64,000 nucleotides of DNA from Reyranella soli (GCF_007992495.1 NZ_BKAJ01000076.1:1-64000); one strand, 5' to 3'; positions 7,924 to 17,082 are shown, counted from the stretch's first letter. Program-made: numbers and translations. The notes: generated from the sequence alone by a model not told the origin.

Positions 7924-8883
7924 TCAGGGCTGCCGGCCGGCTGGCGTGACGTTCCAGTCGCGCCGCAGCGCCTCGAGGTCACGCTCGACCCAGTCCCACA
8001 CGGTCCACTTGGGGTCGAAGATATCGACCGTCATCTCAGCGCCGCGGGCCCAGGCGTGCCAGAACTCGTCGGGGTCGAGCCCGCCCGTGCCAGCATGGCC
8101 GACGTCGTTCATGTGCTCGCCGAAATGGAAGAAGAAGATCACCGGCAGGATGTGCCCGCTCATCGGGTTGATCGGATGCATGGCGGCGGTGAAGGTCGAG
8201 ACCAGAAGCTCGCCGCGCGCACTGGTGTCGTAGCCCGAGATCACGTGGGTGGAATCATGCGGCGTGCCGAAGCCCGCGTTCAGCGCTTCCGGGTCGCCGG
8301 GGAACGGGTAGCCGTTCTTCTTGTCGAAGTCCCACAAGGCCTTGCCGAATGTGTTCTGCGGCAACTGGCCCAACGCTTCATAGCGGGCCACGAGCGCGGG
8401 GGCGGCGCTGCCGCCGACATAGGGCCTGATCCATGTGTTCGGATCGAGACCCTCCGATGAGCGGCTGAGCACGCTGTCGAAATTCTTGCGCCACATGTCA
8501 GCGGTCGCCCAGGCGAGATGGCCCGACGCCGCCTCGACGAGATCGGTGAGGTAGTCGGCCTCGACGTCGAGGGCACGGGAATATTCCAGCACGCGCGCGA
8601 GCTTGTGGCGATCGAGCTCGCCATCGACCAGCGCCATGATGGCAAGGTACTTCACCGCCTCGTGCGCCAGATCCGGATTGCCGTGCAGGGTGGAGACGAG
8701 ATCGGACGGCGCCACCGCGGGCAGCGTCCCGATGTCCAAAAGGTCATGACGGCGCAACAGGTAGCGCCCGGCCGCGAGCACGCTCGTGGTGTCGGCCCAG
8801 GTGATGGCGTGACCGCCAGCGAGCGCAATCTGGCGCATGGCGCCCAGAATGGCGTTGCTCTCGCCGCGCCCGATTTCGCGCAC
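7924..8883 (-). CDS. TerB-like and Coq4-like two-part protein
   Basis: A 319-residue protein, GTG start at 8883 preceded by GGGGG. The central part (around residues 90-140, AVKYLAIMALVDGELDRHKLARVLEYS) looks like the helical TerB fold. The C-terminal half carries HDSTH at residues 209-213 followed, exactly 11 residues later, by Glu225. This reproduces HDxxH-x11-E, the metal-ligand motif of Coq4, the ubiquinone-pathway C1 decarboxylase/hydroxylase. The HxxxH segment FFHFGEHMND further on may add ligands. A quinone-related or lipid-binding metal site is inferred; no function is established. Neighbours give no pathway clue, though a cyo quinol oxidase lies 3 kb away. Confidence 0.65.
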   Translation of the reverse strand: MREIGRGESNAILGAMRQIALAGGHAITWADTTSVLAAGRYLLRRHDLLDIGTLPAVAPSDLVSTLHGNPDLAHEAVKYLAIMALVDGELDRHKLARVLEYSRALDVEADYLTDLVEAASGHLAWATADMWRKNFDSVLSRSSEGLDPNTWIRPYVGGSAAPALVARYEALGQLPQNTFGKALWDFDKKNGYPFPGDPEALNAGFGTPHDSTHVISGYDTSARGELLVSTFTAAMHPINPMSGHILPVIFFFHFGEHMNDVGHAGTGGLDPDEFWHAWARGAEMTVDIFDPKWTVWDWVERDLEALRRDWNVTPAGRQP

Positions 8884-8945
8884 TGCTGATGCCCCCTGTA
8901 CTTCAGCGAAGGCCGACTATAGCTACGGTGTCAGGGGAGCTGGAG

Positions 8946-9563
8946 ATGAAATTCAAAAGGCCGCTCAAGATAACGAGTCGCAGCTCTTCGGTGACGAACG
9001 GTTTCGTCCAGGCGATCATACCGAGTGTCGAACCAACGCCTGAGAAGAGGAGCGAAGCCCTTGCCCAACTAGGTATGACCCCTGACGCGATCACATGCAT
9101 TTACTGTGGGGCCGCTGCCACTGACTGGGACCATCTCAGACCGCTTGTGCGCAAGAAAAGACCGACCGGCTATATCAACGAGGTTCGCAACCTCGTGCCT
9201 TCTTGTGGCCCGTGCAATCAATCCAAGAGCGGTTCTGACTGGCGCCGATGGATGGTAAGCGCGGCGCGAGGTTCACCCAAGGCAAAGGGCGTCGCCGACC
9301 TGGATGAACGGATTGCCCGCCTGGAGTCTTTCGAAGCGTGGGGCAAAGTCGAGCCCCTCGATCTGCGCGATCTGGCGGGGGCAGAAAACTGGGAATCGTA
9401 CTGGCAACGCCTTGCCACGATTGAGCAGAAGATGCAGGAAGCGCAGCTTCAGGCTGCAGAGTTACAGGCCGCCATACGTGGAGCCCTGAGTACACGCGAA
9501 GGTGCCGTTTCATTCGGCACCCCCGAGAGTGTCAAGAAAGACGATGGCGAAACGGCCCGCTAG
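8946..9563 (+). CDS. HNH endonuclease domain protein
   Basis: A 205-residue protein with a zinc-ribbon HNH nuclease domain: CIYCG, then DWDHLRPL, then NLVPSCGPCNQSKSG, giving the CxxC...DH...CxxCN...K pattern. The Asp-His pair and Asn are the expected metal and catalytic residues. The C-terminal third is helical and Glu/Gln-rich (LATIEQKMQEAQLQAAELQA), probably a coiled coil. I chose ATG 8946 because GGGGAGCTGGAG precedes it, not the in-frame ATG at 8889. Base composition is visibly less GC-rich than both neighbours, suggesting transfer. No methylase or other restriction partner is adjacent. Its stop codon shares a CTAG with that of the convergent thiolase. Confidence 0.85.
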   Translation: MKFKRPLKITSRSSSVTNGFVQAIIPSVEPTPEKRSEALAQLGMTPDAITCIYCGAAATDWDHLRPLVRKKRPTGYINEVRNLVPSCGPCNQSKSGSDWRRWMVSAARGSPKAKGVADLDERIARLESFEAWGKVEPLDLRDLAGAENWESYWQRLATIEQKMQEAQLQAAELQAAIRGALSTREGAVSFGTPESVKKDDGETAR

Positions 9564-10729
9564 CGCAGCGGCTCGAGGATGCTGACGTAGTTGGCCACCG
9601 CTGCGCCACCCATGTTGAACACGCCGCCGATCCTGGCCTTGGGCAGCTGCAGTGCGCCGGGCGCCGTGCCGGAGAGCTGCATGGCCGACATCACGTGCAT
9701 GCTGACGCCGGTGGCGCCGACCGGATGGCCCTTGGCCTTGAGGCCGCCCGAGACATTGACCGGCAGCTTGCCGTCGCGCTCGACCCAGCCTTCGTGGATG
9801 GCGCGCTCGCCTTCGCCCGGAGCCGTGAGGCCCATCGCCTCGTATTCGATCAGCTCGGCCGAGGTGAAGCAGTCGTGGCTTTCGACGAACGACAGATCGA
9901 GCAGGTCGAGCCGCGCCGAAGTCAGCGCCCTCTTCCAGGCGAGCGCCGGGCCCTCGAACTTGATGATGTCGCGCTTGCTCATCGGCAGGAAGTCGTTGAC
10001 CTGCTCGGCGGCGCGGAAGGCGATCACCTGCTTCATGCCGAGCGCCGTCGTGACGTCGGTCAGGATCACCGCTGCCGCGCCATCGGTCACCGGCGAGCAG
10101 TCGGTGCGCTTCAGCGGTCCCGCCACGAACGGGTTCTTGTCCGAGGGATTGCGGCAGAACTCGTAGGCGAACTCCTTCTGGAAGTGCGCGAAGGGGTTCT
10201 TGACGCCGTTCTTGTGAGCCTTGACCGCGATCTTGGCGAGCGCGTCGGACTTGTCGCCGTAGCGCTGGAAGTAGGCCGAGGTGATCTTGCCGAAGATGCC
10301 GGCGAAGCCCGCCTCGATGTTGGCCTCCTCGGCGACGTACGAGGCCTTGATCAGCACCTCGCCCGCCTGGGCGGAGTTGAGCTCGGTCATCTTCTCGACG
10401 CCGACCACCAGCACGAAACGCGCCTTGCCGGCGGCCAGCGTGTTCAGGCCCATGTGGATGGCGGCCGAGCCGGTGGCGCAGGCGTTCTCCACGCGGGTCG
10501 ACGGCTTGAAGCGCAGGTCGGGATGGGCCTGCAGCGCCAGCGAGGAATGGAATTCCTGGCGCACGAAGCCGCCATTCATGTTTCCGACATAGATGACGTC
10601 GACGTCCTTGGGCTCGATGCCGGCATGGGCAATGGCCTCAGTGGCCGCCTTCACGATCAGCGATTCGCTGGTCTCGCCATCGAGCTTGCCGAACTTGCCG
10701 TGGGACCAACCGACGATGCAGGCCGTCAT
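9560..10729 (-). CDS. Thiolase family protein (SCPx-type acetyl-CoA acyltransferase)
   Basis: A 389-residue thiolase fold for cleavage or condensation of 3-oxoacyl-CoA. The nucleophilic Cys84 lies in VENACATGSAA, and the histidine motif is GGLKAKGHPVGATG. The final loop reads VFNMGGAAVANYVSIL, with no second cysteine, which is characteristic of the SCP-x/SCP2-like branch, not the classical AtoB/FadA branch. No acyl-CoA dehydrogenase or partner DUF35 protein is adjacent, so the pathway is open. ATG 10729 is preceded by GGAGAG. The end overlaps the HNH gene by 4 bases. Confidence 0.88.
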   Translation of the reverse strand: MTACIVGWSHGKFGKLDGETSESLIVKAATEAIAHAGIEPKDVDVIYVGNMNGGFVRQEFHSSLALQAHPDLRFKPSTRVENACATGSAAIHMGLNTLAAGKARFVLVVGVEKMTELNSAQAGEVLIKASYVAEEANIEAGFAGIFGKITSAYFQRYGDKSDALAKIAVKAHKNGVKNPFAHFQKEFAYEFCRNPSDKNPFVAGPLKRTDCSPVTDGAAAVILTDVTTALGMKQVIAFRAAEQVNDFLPMSKRDIIKFEGPALAWKRALTSARLDLLDLSFVESHDCFTSAELIEYEAMGLTAPGEGERAIHEGWVERDGKLPVNVSGGLKAKGHPVGATGVSMHVMSAMQLSGTAPGALQLPKARIGGVFNMGGAAVANYVSILEPLR

Positions 10730-10910
10730 GGAACTCTCCTTCGATACTGACCGACCCTAGACGCCGCGCTGCGGCGGGTCGAGGCCGGCAGCTGGTATGT
10801 GCATATACACTTATATCGTTTGCCGGGCCATGCAAGAGGCTCCACAGTGCCCAAATTCCGCCGCCGCCACGGTATTGACTGCGCCCTTTCCCGGGAGCCC
10901 ACTTCCATCC

Positions 10911-12056
10911 ATGGCCGAGAACGCGCCGTCGCCTGAAGAACGTCCGAAATCCCGCTGGCCGCTGATTCTGGGCGGCCTGGTCGGCGGCTTTTTGCTGCTG
11001 GCCGCCGGTCTGGCGCTCGGCTGGTACCTGTTCTATCGCCCGATCGTGAATGTCGCGGTGCAGTTGCCCGCACCGCCAGCGCCGCCCGCACCGCCGGGTC
11101 CCGACCAGGCGCAGGTCAAGGCGCTGGAAGAGCAGATCGAGAAGCAGAAGGCCGCCAACAAGCAGATCGAGGACCAGATCGCGTTCCTGAAGGAGCGGCT
11201 CAAGGCCGACGTCTGCACCATCAAGGATCCGCTGGGCAAGGGGCCGAGCTCGCCGGCACCCGCCGGCGCGCTGCCCGAGCGCAAGACCGAGGCGCCGACT
11301 GGCTCCGGGCCTGGCCCCGCAAAGGTCACACCGGCCGCGGCCTCGATGGATCTGCCGCAGACCGGCGGCAAAGCCGGCAAGATGACTCCGGCGGGCCTGG
11401 CGCAGGCACTCGAGCAAGCCACCGTCCTGGTGGTGTCAGCCGGAGGCGATAGTGGCTCCGGCTTTTTTGTTGCCCCCAACTACGTGGTGACCAACCACCA
11501 TGTCGTCGGTCGCGCCGCGCCCGGCAGCGAAGCGCTGATCCTGAGCAAGCATCTCAAGACCGGTTACATCGGCACCGTCGTCGCGACATCGCAGACCGGG
11601 CAGGGGACCGAGGCCGACTATGCCGTGATCAAGGTCGACGACGTTCCGGCGGGCAGCGTGCGGCCGCTGCCGTTGGCCGCTGAGCCGACGGCGCTGGGCG
11701 ACGTGATCGCGGCCGGCTATCCGTCGATCGCCATCGCCCAGGACCGCAACCTGCGACGCCTGGTGGCGGGCGACCTCAAGGCCGCGCCCGAGGTCGTGCT
11801 GACCAAGGGCACGGTGAGCGCGGTGCAGAACAAGGAACGCAACACGCCGATGGTATTGCACTCGGCCGACATCTCGGCCGGCAATTCGGGCGGGCCGCTG
11901 ATCGATTCCTGCGGCCGCGTCGTCGGCATCAACACCTACATCGTCACCAGCCGGCAGACGACCAAGGCGAACTATGCCCTGGGCAGCTCGTGGCTGGCGG
12001 CGTTCCTGCGCGGCGCCAAGACACCGTTCGATTGGCGGGCCGACAGCTGTGCGTGA
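10911..12056 (+). CDS. Membrane-anchored trypsin-like serine protease
   Basis: A 381-residue protein with a cytoplasmic stub, one transmembrane helix (WPLILGGLVGGFLLLAAGLA, about residues 19-40), a Pro/Ala stretch, a coiled coil (QAQVKALEEQIEKQKAANKQ), a Pro/Ala linker, then a periplasmic chymotrypsin-fold domain. The triad is visible: His in TNHHVVG, Asp in EADYAVIKVDD, Ser in ISAGNSGGPL. There is no PDZ domain, so it is not a standard DegP/HtrA. I chose ATG 10911; an upstream in-frame ATG at 10797 would add an unlikely leader. It probably serves envelope quality control, which is inferred. A perfect hairpin lies just past its stop. Confidence 0.85.
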   Translation: MAENAPSPEERPKSRWPLILGGLVGGFLLLAAGLALGWYLFYRPIVNVAVQLPAPPAPPAPPGPDQAQVKALEEQIEKQKAANKQIEDQIAFLKERLKADVCTIKDPLGKGPSSPAPAGALPERKTEAPTGSGPGPAKVTPAAASMDLPQTGGKAGKMTPAGLAQALEQATVLVVSAGGDSGSGFFVAPNYVVTNHHVVGRAAPGSEALILSKHLKTGYIGTVVATSQTGQGTEADYAVIKVDDVPAGSVRPLPLAAEPTALGDVIAAGYPSIAIAQDRNLRRLVAGDLKAAPEVVLTKGTVSAVQNKERNTPMVLHSADISAGNSGGPLIDSCGRVVGINTYIVTSRQTTKANYALGSSWLAAFLRGAKTPFDWRADSCA

Positions 12057-12058
12057 GC

Positions 12059-12079
12059 GGGCAAAAGATTCATTTGCCC
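12059..12079 (+). terminator. Hairpin after the protease gene
   Basis: GGGCAAA and TTTGCCC form perfect 7-bp arms around a 7-base loop, starting 3 bases after the protease stop. No strong T run follows, so it may terminate weakly or protect the mRNA end. It separates the protease from the cyo operon. Confidence 0.45.
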
Positions 12080-12137
12080 AACACAAGATGTAGCTTCAAT
12101 CTAACCCCACTGCTTAATCATCGGTGCGGGCGGGGGC

Positions 12138-13025
12138 GTGAAGCAGGCAGTCGTTACAGTACGTTACGCGGCGCTTGCGGTACTGGCCCTGCTGGTCGCC
12201 GGCTGCGACCGCCTGGTTGTGCTCAACCCCAAGGGGCCGATCGCAGACGCCGAGCGCGGCCTGATGATCGACGCCTTCACGGTCATGATGATCGTGGTCG
12301 TGCCGGTCATCCTGATGGCGCTTTGGTTCGCCTGGCGTTATCGCGCGGGCCGCAACGCCCGCTATGAGCCGACCTGGGACTATTCAGGCAAGGTCGACGC
12401 CGTCGTCTGGCTGGTTCCGGCGCTGATCGTCATCGCCGTCGCCGTGCTGCTGTGGCGCAGCACGCACAAGCTCGATCCCTATCGCGAGATCGCCTCCTCG
12501 ACGCCGCCGCTCGACGTCCAGGTCGTGGCCCAGGACTGGAAGTGGCTGTTCATCTATCCCGAGCAGGGCGTGGCGTCGGTCAACCAGCTCGCCATCCCGG
12601 CCGGCCGGCCGATCAGCCTGCGCATCACCTCCGATACGGTGATGAACTCCTTCTACGTGCCGGCGCTGGCCGGCCAGATCTACGCCATGGCCGGCATGCA
12701 GACCCGCCTGCAGATCCTGGCCGACAAGCCCGGCAAGTTCGTCGGCCGCAACACCCAGTACTCGGGCGGCGGCTTCTCCGACCAGTTCTTCGAGGTGGTG
12801 GCGATGAGCCAGGCCGACTTCGACGCCTGGGTGGCGAAGGCCAAGCAGGCGCCGGCCAGGCTCGATCCGCCGACCTACGCCAAGCTCGCCGAGAAGAGCC
12901 GGCTCAACCCCATCACCTTGTACTCGGCGGTCGAGCCCAAGCTCTTCGACGCCATCATCGACAGGTACACGGGCGGCCACCAGGCGCATGGCGGCCAGAC
13001 GCCGACCGCGCCGGCGCGGAGATAG
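12138..13025 (+). CDS. cyoA: Cytochrome o ubiquinol oxidase subunit II
   Basis: A 295-residue lipoprotein-type subunit II. A signal peptide ends in the lipobox LLVAGC. Two transmembrane helices follow (MIVVVPVILMALWFAW and VVWLVPALIVIAVAVLLW), then the periplasmic cupredoxin domain (VVAQDWKWLFIYPEQGVA). The CuA ligands of cytochrome c oxidases are absent and the C-terminal QYSGGGFSDQFFEV matches CyoA, so the electron donor is quinol, not cytochrome c. It starts with GTG behind a G-rich ribosome site. It is first of the four-gene cyoABCD operon; the cyoB start follows 1 base after its stop. Confidence 0.93.
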   Translation: MKQAVVTVRYAALAVLALLVAGCDRLVVLNPKGPIADAERGLMIDAFTVMMIVVVPVILMALWFAWRYRAGRNARYEPTWDYSGKVDAVVWLVPALIVIAVAVLLWRSTHKLDPYREIASSTPPLDVQVVAQDWKWLFIYPEQGVASVNQLAIPAGRPISLRITSDTVMNSFYVPALAGQIYAMAGMQTRLQILADKPGKFVGRNTQYSGGGFSDQFFEVVAMSQADFDAWVAKAKQAPARLDPPTYAKLAEKSRLNPITLYSAVEPKLFDAIIDRYTGGHQAHGGQTPTAPARR

Positions 13026-13026
13026 C

Positions 13027-15003
13027 ATGTTCGGAAGACTGACCATCGAGGCCCTGCCGTTCTACAGCGCCATTGCCGCCACCGGCGCGGCGATGGTGGT
13101 GGGCGGCGCGCTGCTGGTTGCCATCGTCATCACCTGGCTCAAGGGCTGGGTCTATCTGTGGCAGGAGTGGCTGACCAGCGTCGACCACAAGCGCATCGGC
13201 GCCATGTACATCATCCTGGCGCTGATCATGCTGCTGCGCGGCTTCGTCGACGCCATCATGATGCGCGCCCAGCAGGCGATGGCGCTGAACAACGGCGGCT
13301 ACCTGCCGCCCGAGCATTTCGACCAGATTTTCAGCTCGCACGGCACGATCATGATCATCTTCATGGCCATGCCGTTCATGACGGGGCTCCTGAACATCGC
13401 CGTGCCCTTGCAGATCGGCACGCGCGACGTCGCCTTTCCGTTCCTGAACTCGCTCAGCCTCTGGCTTGCCGCCTCGGGTGCGAGCCTGGTCATGGTCTCG
13501 CTGGTGATCGGCAAGTTCTCGACCGCCGGCTGGACGGGCTATCCGCCTTATTCGGGCATCCAGTACAGCCCGGGCGTCGGCGTCGACTACTGGATCTGGG
13601 CGCTCTTGATCAGCGGCGTCGGCTCGACCCTCTCGGGCATCAATTTCATCGTCACCATCCTCAAGCGGCGCGCGCCGGGCATGACCCTGATGCGCATGAC
13701 GCCGTTCGTGTGGACCGCGCTTTGCACCTCCGTCCTCATGGCCTTTGCCTTCCCCGCGATCACCGTGGCGTGCATCCTGCTGGCGCTCGACCGCCTGCTC
13801 GGCATGCACTTCTTCACCAATGAGCTGGGCGGCAACATGATGAACTACGCCAACGTGTTCTGGATCTGGGGCCATCCGGAGGTCTACATCCTGATCCTGC
13901 CGGCGTTCGGCGTGTTCTCCGAGGTCGTGGCGACCTTCTCCAGGAAGCGGCTGTTCGGCTACGAATCGCTAGTCTATGCCACGGCGGCGATCGCCATCCT
14001 GAGCTTCACCGTCTGGCTGCACCATTTCTTCACCATGGGCTCCAGCGCCAACGTCAACGCCTTCTTCGGCGTCACGACCATGGTGATCGCGGTGCCCACG
14101 GGCGTGAAGGTGTTCAACTGGCTGCTGACCATGTATCGCGGCCGCATCACCTTCCATCCCTCGATGCTGTGGACGGTGGGTTTCATCGCCACCTTCGTGA
14201 TCGGCGGCATGACGGGCGTGCTGCTGGCGGTGCCGCCCGTCGACTTCCTGATGCACAACACGACCTTTCTGGTCGCGCACTTCCACAACATGATCATCCC
14301 CGGCGTGCTGTTCGGCTACCTCGCCGGCTACATGTACTGGTTCCCCAAGGCCTTCGGCTTCAAGATGAACGAGCCGTGGGGCACCGCGGCCTTCTGGTTC
14401 TGGATCGTCGGCTTCTACCTCGCCTTCATGCCGCTCTATGTGCTGGGCATGATGGGCATGCCGCGGCGCATGGAGCAGTACAACGATCCCTCCTGGCAGC
14501 CCTGGCTGGTCGCGGCCTCGATGGGCGCCGTGCTGATCATGATCGGCATCGCCTGCCTCATCATGCAGGTCATCGTCTCGATCCGCGACCGCAAGAAGAA
14601 CCTGGACGTGACCGGCGATCCCTATGATGGCCGCACGCTCGAATGGGCGACCTCCTCGCCGCCGCCGCCCTACAACTTCGCCGTCCTGCCCGAGATCCGC
14701 GACCGCGAGGCGCTGCTCGACATGAAGGAGCGTGGCGTGGCCTACACGCCGCCGGCCCGCTACCACGACATCGAGATCCCCAAGAATTCGCCGGCCGGCG
14801 TCATCATGGGCGGGCTCTCCTTCGTGTTCGGCTTCGCCATGGTGTGGTGGATCTGGTGGCTGGCGATCCTGTGCGGGCTTGCCATGTGGGCCACCATGAT
14901 CTGGCGCTCGTCGGACGATGAGACCGACTTCGTGCTGACCGCCGCGGAGGTCGAGCGCCTGGAGAGGGCGCGCTACCGCGAGCTCGAGGCGGCGCGCTCA
15001 TGA
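13027..15003 (+). CDS. cyoB: Cytochrome o ubiquinol oxidase subunit I
   Basis: A 658-residue haem-copper oxidase catalytic subunit. It carries low-spin haem b, the binuclear haem o/CuB centre and the proton channels, reducing O2 to water. Visible marks are SSHGTIMIIFMAMPF (haem ligand His), WGHPEVYILILPAFG (CuB His and cross-linked Tyr, with Glu of the proton path), LHHFFTMGSS and HNTTFLVAHFHN. The length and extra terminal helices match CyoB. Start is ATG 13027, one base after cyoA; the long upstream frame is read-through of cyoA. The stop overlaps the cyoC start. Confidence 0.95.
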   Translation: MFGRLTIEALPFYSAIAATGAAMVVGGALLVAIVITWLKGWVYLWQEWLTSVDHKRIGAMYIILALIMLLRGFVDAIMMRAQQAMALNNGGYLPPEHFDQIFSSHGTIMIIFMAMPFMTGLLNIAVPLQIGTRDVAFPFLNSLSLWLAASGASLVMVSLVIGKFSTAGWTGYPPYSGIQYSPGVGVDYWIWALLISGVGSTLSGINFIVTILKRRAPGMTLMRMTPFVWTALCTSVLMAFAFPAITVACILLALDRLLGMHFFTNELGGNMMNYANVFWIWGHPEVYILILPAFGVFSEVVATFSRKRLFGYESLVYATAAIAILSFTVWLHHFFTMGSSANVNAFFGVTTMVIAVPTGVKVFNWLLTMYRGRITFHPSMLWTVGFIATFVIGGMTGVLLAVPPVDFLMHNTTFLVAHFHNMIIPGVLFGYLAGYMYWFPKAFGFKMNEPWGTAAFWFWIVGFYLAFMPLYVLGMMGMPRRMEQYNDPSWQPWLVAASMGAVLIMIGIACLIMQVIVSIRDRKKNLDVTGDPYDGRTLEWATSSPPPPYNFAVLPEIRDREALLDMKERGVAYTPPARYHDIEIPKNSPAGVIMGGLSFVFGFAMVWWIWWLAILCGLAMWATMIWRSSDDETDFVLTAAEVERLERARYRELEAARS

Positions 15004-15608
15004 ACGCCAACGTGACCGCCGTTCCCGGCCATCCGCATTCCGAAGCGGCGGAGATCCACGCGCAGCGCGAGCTGGGCTTCTGGCTCTACCTGATGGGCGA
15101 CGCCATCATCTTCGCCCTGCTGTTCATGACCTACGGCATCATGGTCGGCAATACGGCGGGCGGCCCGGCGGGCAGGCAGCTCTTCAGCCTGAACAACGCC
15201 GCGCTCGAGACGGCGCTGCTGCTGATCAGCAGCACGACCTTCGGCTTCGCCTCCCTGTCGTCGCGGGCGGGCAACCGCTCGGCGGTGATGGGCTGGCTCG
15301 CCATCACCTTTCTGCTCGGCGCGGGCTTCGTGTTCCTCGAGATCCGCGAATTCCTGGGCATGATCCGCATCGGCGCCGGGCCCGACCGCAGCGGCTTCCT
15401 GTCGGCCTTCTTCACCCTGGTCGGCACGCACGGCACCCACGTCAGCGTCGGCCTGATCTGGATCCTGATCCTGTGCGCGCAGGTCGCGATCAAGGGCCTT
15501 AGCCTGCCCGTGACCTCGCGCCTGTTTCGGCTCGGCCTGTTCTGGCATTTCCTGGATATCGCCTGGGTCGGCATCTTCTCCGTCGTCTACCTTCCGGGGC
15601 TCCTGTGA
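15000..15608 (+). CDS. cyoC: Cytochrome o ubiquinol oxidase subunit III
   Basis: A 202-residue membrane protein with five predicted helices, matching CyoC. Family marks are REFLGMIRIGAGPDRSGFLSA, FFTLVGTHGTHVSVGLIWIL and LFWHFLDIAWVGIFSVVYL. It stabilises the oxidase core. Its ATG overlaps the cyoB stop (ATGA) and its TGA overlaps the cyoD start, so the operon is translationally coupled. Confidence 0.94.
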   Translation: MNANVTAVPGHPHSEAAEIHAQRELGFWLYLMGDAIIFALLFMTYGIMVGNTAGGPAGRQLFSLNNAALETALLLISSTTFGFASLSSRAGNRSAVMGWLAITFLLGAGFVFLEIREFLGMIRIGAGPDRSGFLSAFFTLVGTHGTHVSVGLIWILILCAQVAIKGLSLPVTSRLFRLGLFWHFLDIAWVGIFSVVYLPGLL

Positions 15609-15907
15609 TGGAACGGCACGGTCTTGCGTCCTACCTGATCGGCTTCGTGCTGGCCGTCATCTTGACGGCGATCCCGTTCTGGCTGGTCTACACCCACGCC
15701 CTGCCGCCCTCGCGCATCATGTGGATCATCGCCGGCGCCGCGGTGCTACAGATCCTGGTGCATCTGCACTTCTTCCTGCACATCAACTTCACGACGACGC
15801 CCAAGGAGAACCTGCTGGCGATCTCCTTCACCGCCGTCCTGATCTTCCTGATGGTGGGCGGCAGCCTCTGGATCATGATCGACCTGCATCAGCGCATGGC
15901 GCTCTGA
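15608..15907 (+). CDS. cyoD: Cytochrome o ubiquinol oxidase subunit IV
   Basis: A 99-residue three-helix subunit that assists assembly of the CuB centre in CyoB. The segment ILVHLHFFLHINFTTTPKEN is typical of CyoD. Translation probably begins at ATG 15608 (TGATG overlap with cyoC); GTG 15605 is in frame. The operon ends here: cyoE, the haem O synthase that usually follows, is missing, so haem farnesylation must come from elsewhere. Confidence 0.92.
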   Translation: MERHGLASYLIGFVLAVILTAIPFWLVYTHALPPSRIMWIIAGAAVLQILVHLHFFLHINFTTTPKENLLAISFTAVLIFLMVGGSLWIMIDLHQRMAL

Positions 15908-16018
15908 TCTCCCTGCATCTTCGGTGCGGTTAGGTTCGAGTTCGACACGATATCGCTGGCTATTCCTCATCGCTCACGTATCACTGCGCCTGGGATCCAA
16001 GGTTTTCTTGGTTGGGGT

Positions 16019-17068
16019 ATGGGTGAGGCTGGGAAGCTTCCTTTCAGTCTATTCACGACAGGGCATCTGAGGCCGAGCGACCAGTTCGAGGCATGGCACG
16101 AGAGCATCTCGGTCATTTTCGACGTGGCGCCGCGTGCCGATCATCGGCCGGAGAGCGGCTTCGCGGCGACCGTGCGTGGATGGCATCTCGGGCATCTGCT
16201 GGTCTCGGCGGTTGATTTCGACGGCCAGCGCTTCGTGCGCGACCGGCGCAAGACCATCGCAGACGGGCTCGACCACTATCTCGTGCAGCTCTATGCGGCC
16301 GGCGGCCTAGTCGGCGAGGCCGGCGACCGCGGGCGCGTGCTGCGCGCCGGCGATGTGCAGATCCTCGACCTCAGCCAGCCGAACGTCACGCGGGCGGCGG
16401 CCTCCGGCACCGTCGCCATCGTCGTGCCGCGCGAGGTGCTCGACGAGGCGATACCGGAGCCGGGCGACCTGCACGGACTGGTCCTGCGGTCCAACAGCGG
16501 CATGGGTGGCCTGCTCGGCGATTACATGCAGTCCCTGGTGGCGCGCGCCGACGCCATCACGCTTGCCGAGGCGCCACTGGTCGCGCAGGCAACGACCGAC
16601 ATGATCGCCGCCTGCTTCAAGTCGACCGCCGAGACGGCCGAGCGCGCCCGCGACGCCATCGAGAGGACGATGCGCCAGCGCATCCAGCGCCATATCGCGG
16701 CCAACCTCGACTCACCCGCGCTGCACGCCGAGGCGCTCTGCGCGCGGTTCCGCATCTCGCGCAGCCAGCTCTATCGGCTGTTCGAGCCTCTGGGCGGCGT
16801 CGCCCACTACATCCAGGAGCAGCGGCTGGCCCGCGCCTGCGCCGAGCTCGGCAATCCGGCGCACGACCATCGCCGCATCTACGAGATCGCCTATGCACTC
16901 GGCTTCTCGAGCGAGGCCCATTTCAGCCGCGTCTTCCGCGCGACATTCGGCTTGAGCCCTAGCGACGTGCGGGCGCGCGCGCAGACCGCCCGTATAGAGG
17001 CCAGCCGGCCGGCAACGAACGGCGCTGCCAACGGCGGCTATGAGGACTGGGTGCGCGACCTCAAGTAG
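16019..17068 (+). CDS. AraC family transcriptional regulator
   Basis: A 349-residue regulator. The N-terminal half (QFEAWHESISVIFDV, then a cupin-like LRAGDVQILDLSQP) resembles the AraC-binding-like sensor domain. The C-terminal 100 residues hold two helix-turn-helix units: LCARFRISRSQLYRLFEPLG, and IYEIAYALGFSSEAHFSRVF followed by FGLSPSDVR. It lies 111 bases after cyoD on the same strand but is preceded by its own gap, so a link to cyo is only positional. The ligand is unknown. ATG 16019 has a weak ribosome site (TTGGGG). Confidence 0.9.
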   Translation: MGEAGKLPFSLFTTGHLRPSDQFEAWHESISVIFDVAPRADHRPESGFAATVRGWHLGHLLVSAVDFDGQRFVRDRRKTIADGLDHYLVQLYAAGGLVGEAGDRGRVLRAGDVQILDLSQPNVTRAAASGTVAIVVPREVLDEAIPEPGDLHGLVLRSNSGMGGLLGDYMQSLVARADAITLAEAPLVAQATTDMIAACFKSTAETAERARDAIERTMRQRIQRHIAANLDSPALHAEALCARFRISRSQLYRLFEPLGGVAHYIQEQRLARACAELGNPAHDHRRIYEIAYALGFSSEAHFSRVFRATFGLSPSDVRARAQTARIEASRPATNGAANGGYEDWVRDLK

Positions 17069-17082
17069 ACGCTAGACGGGGC

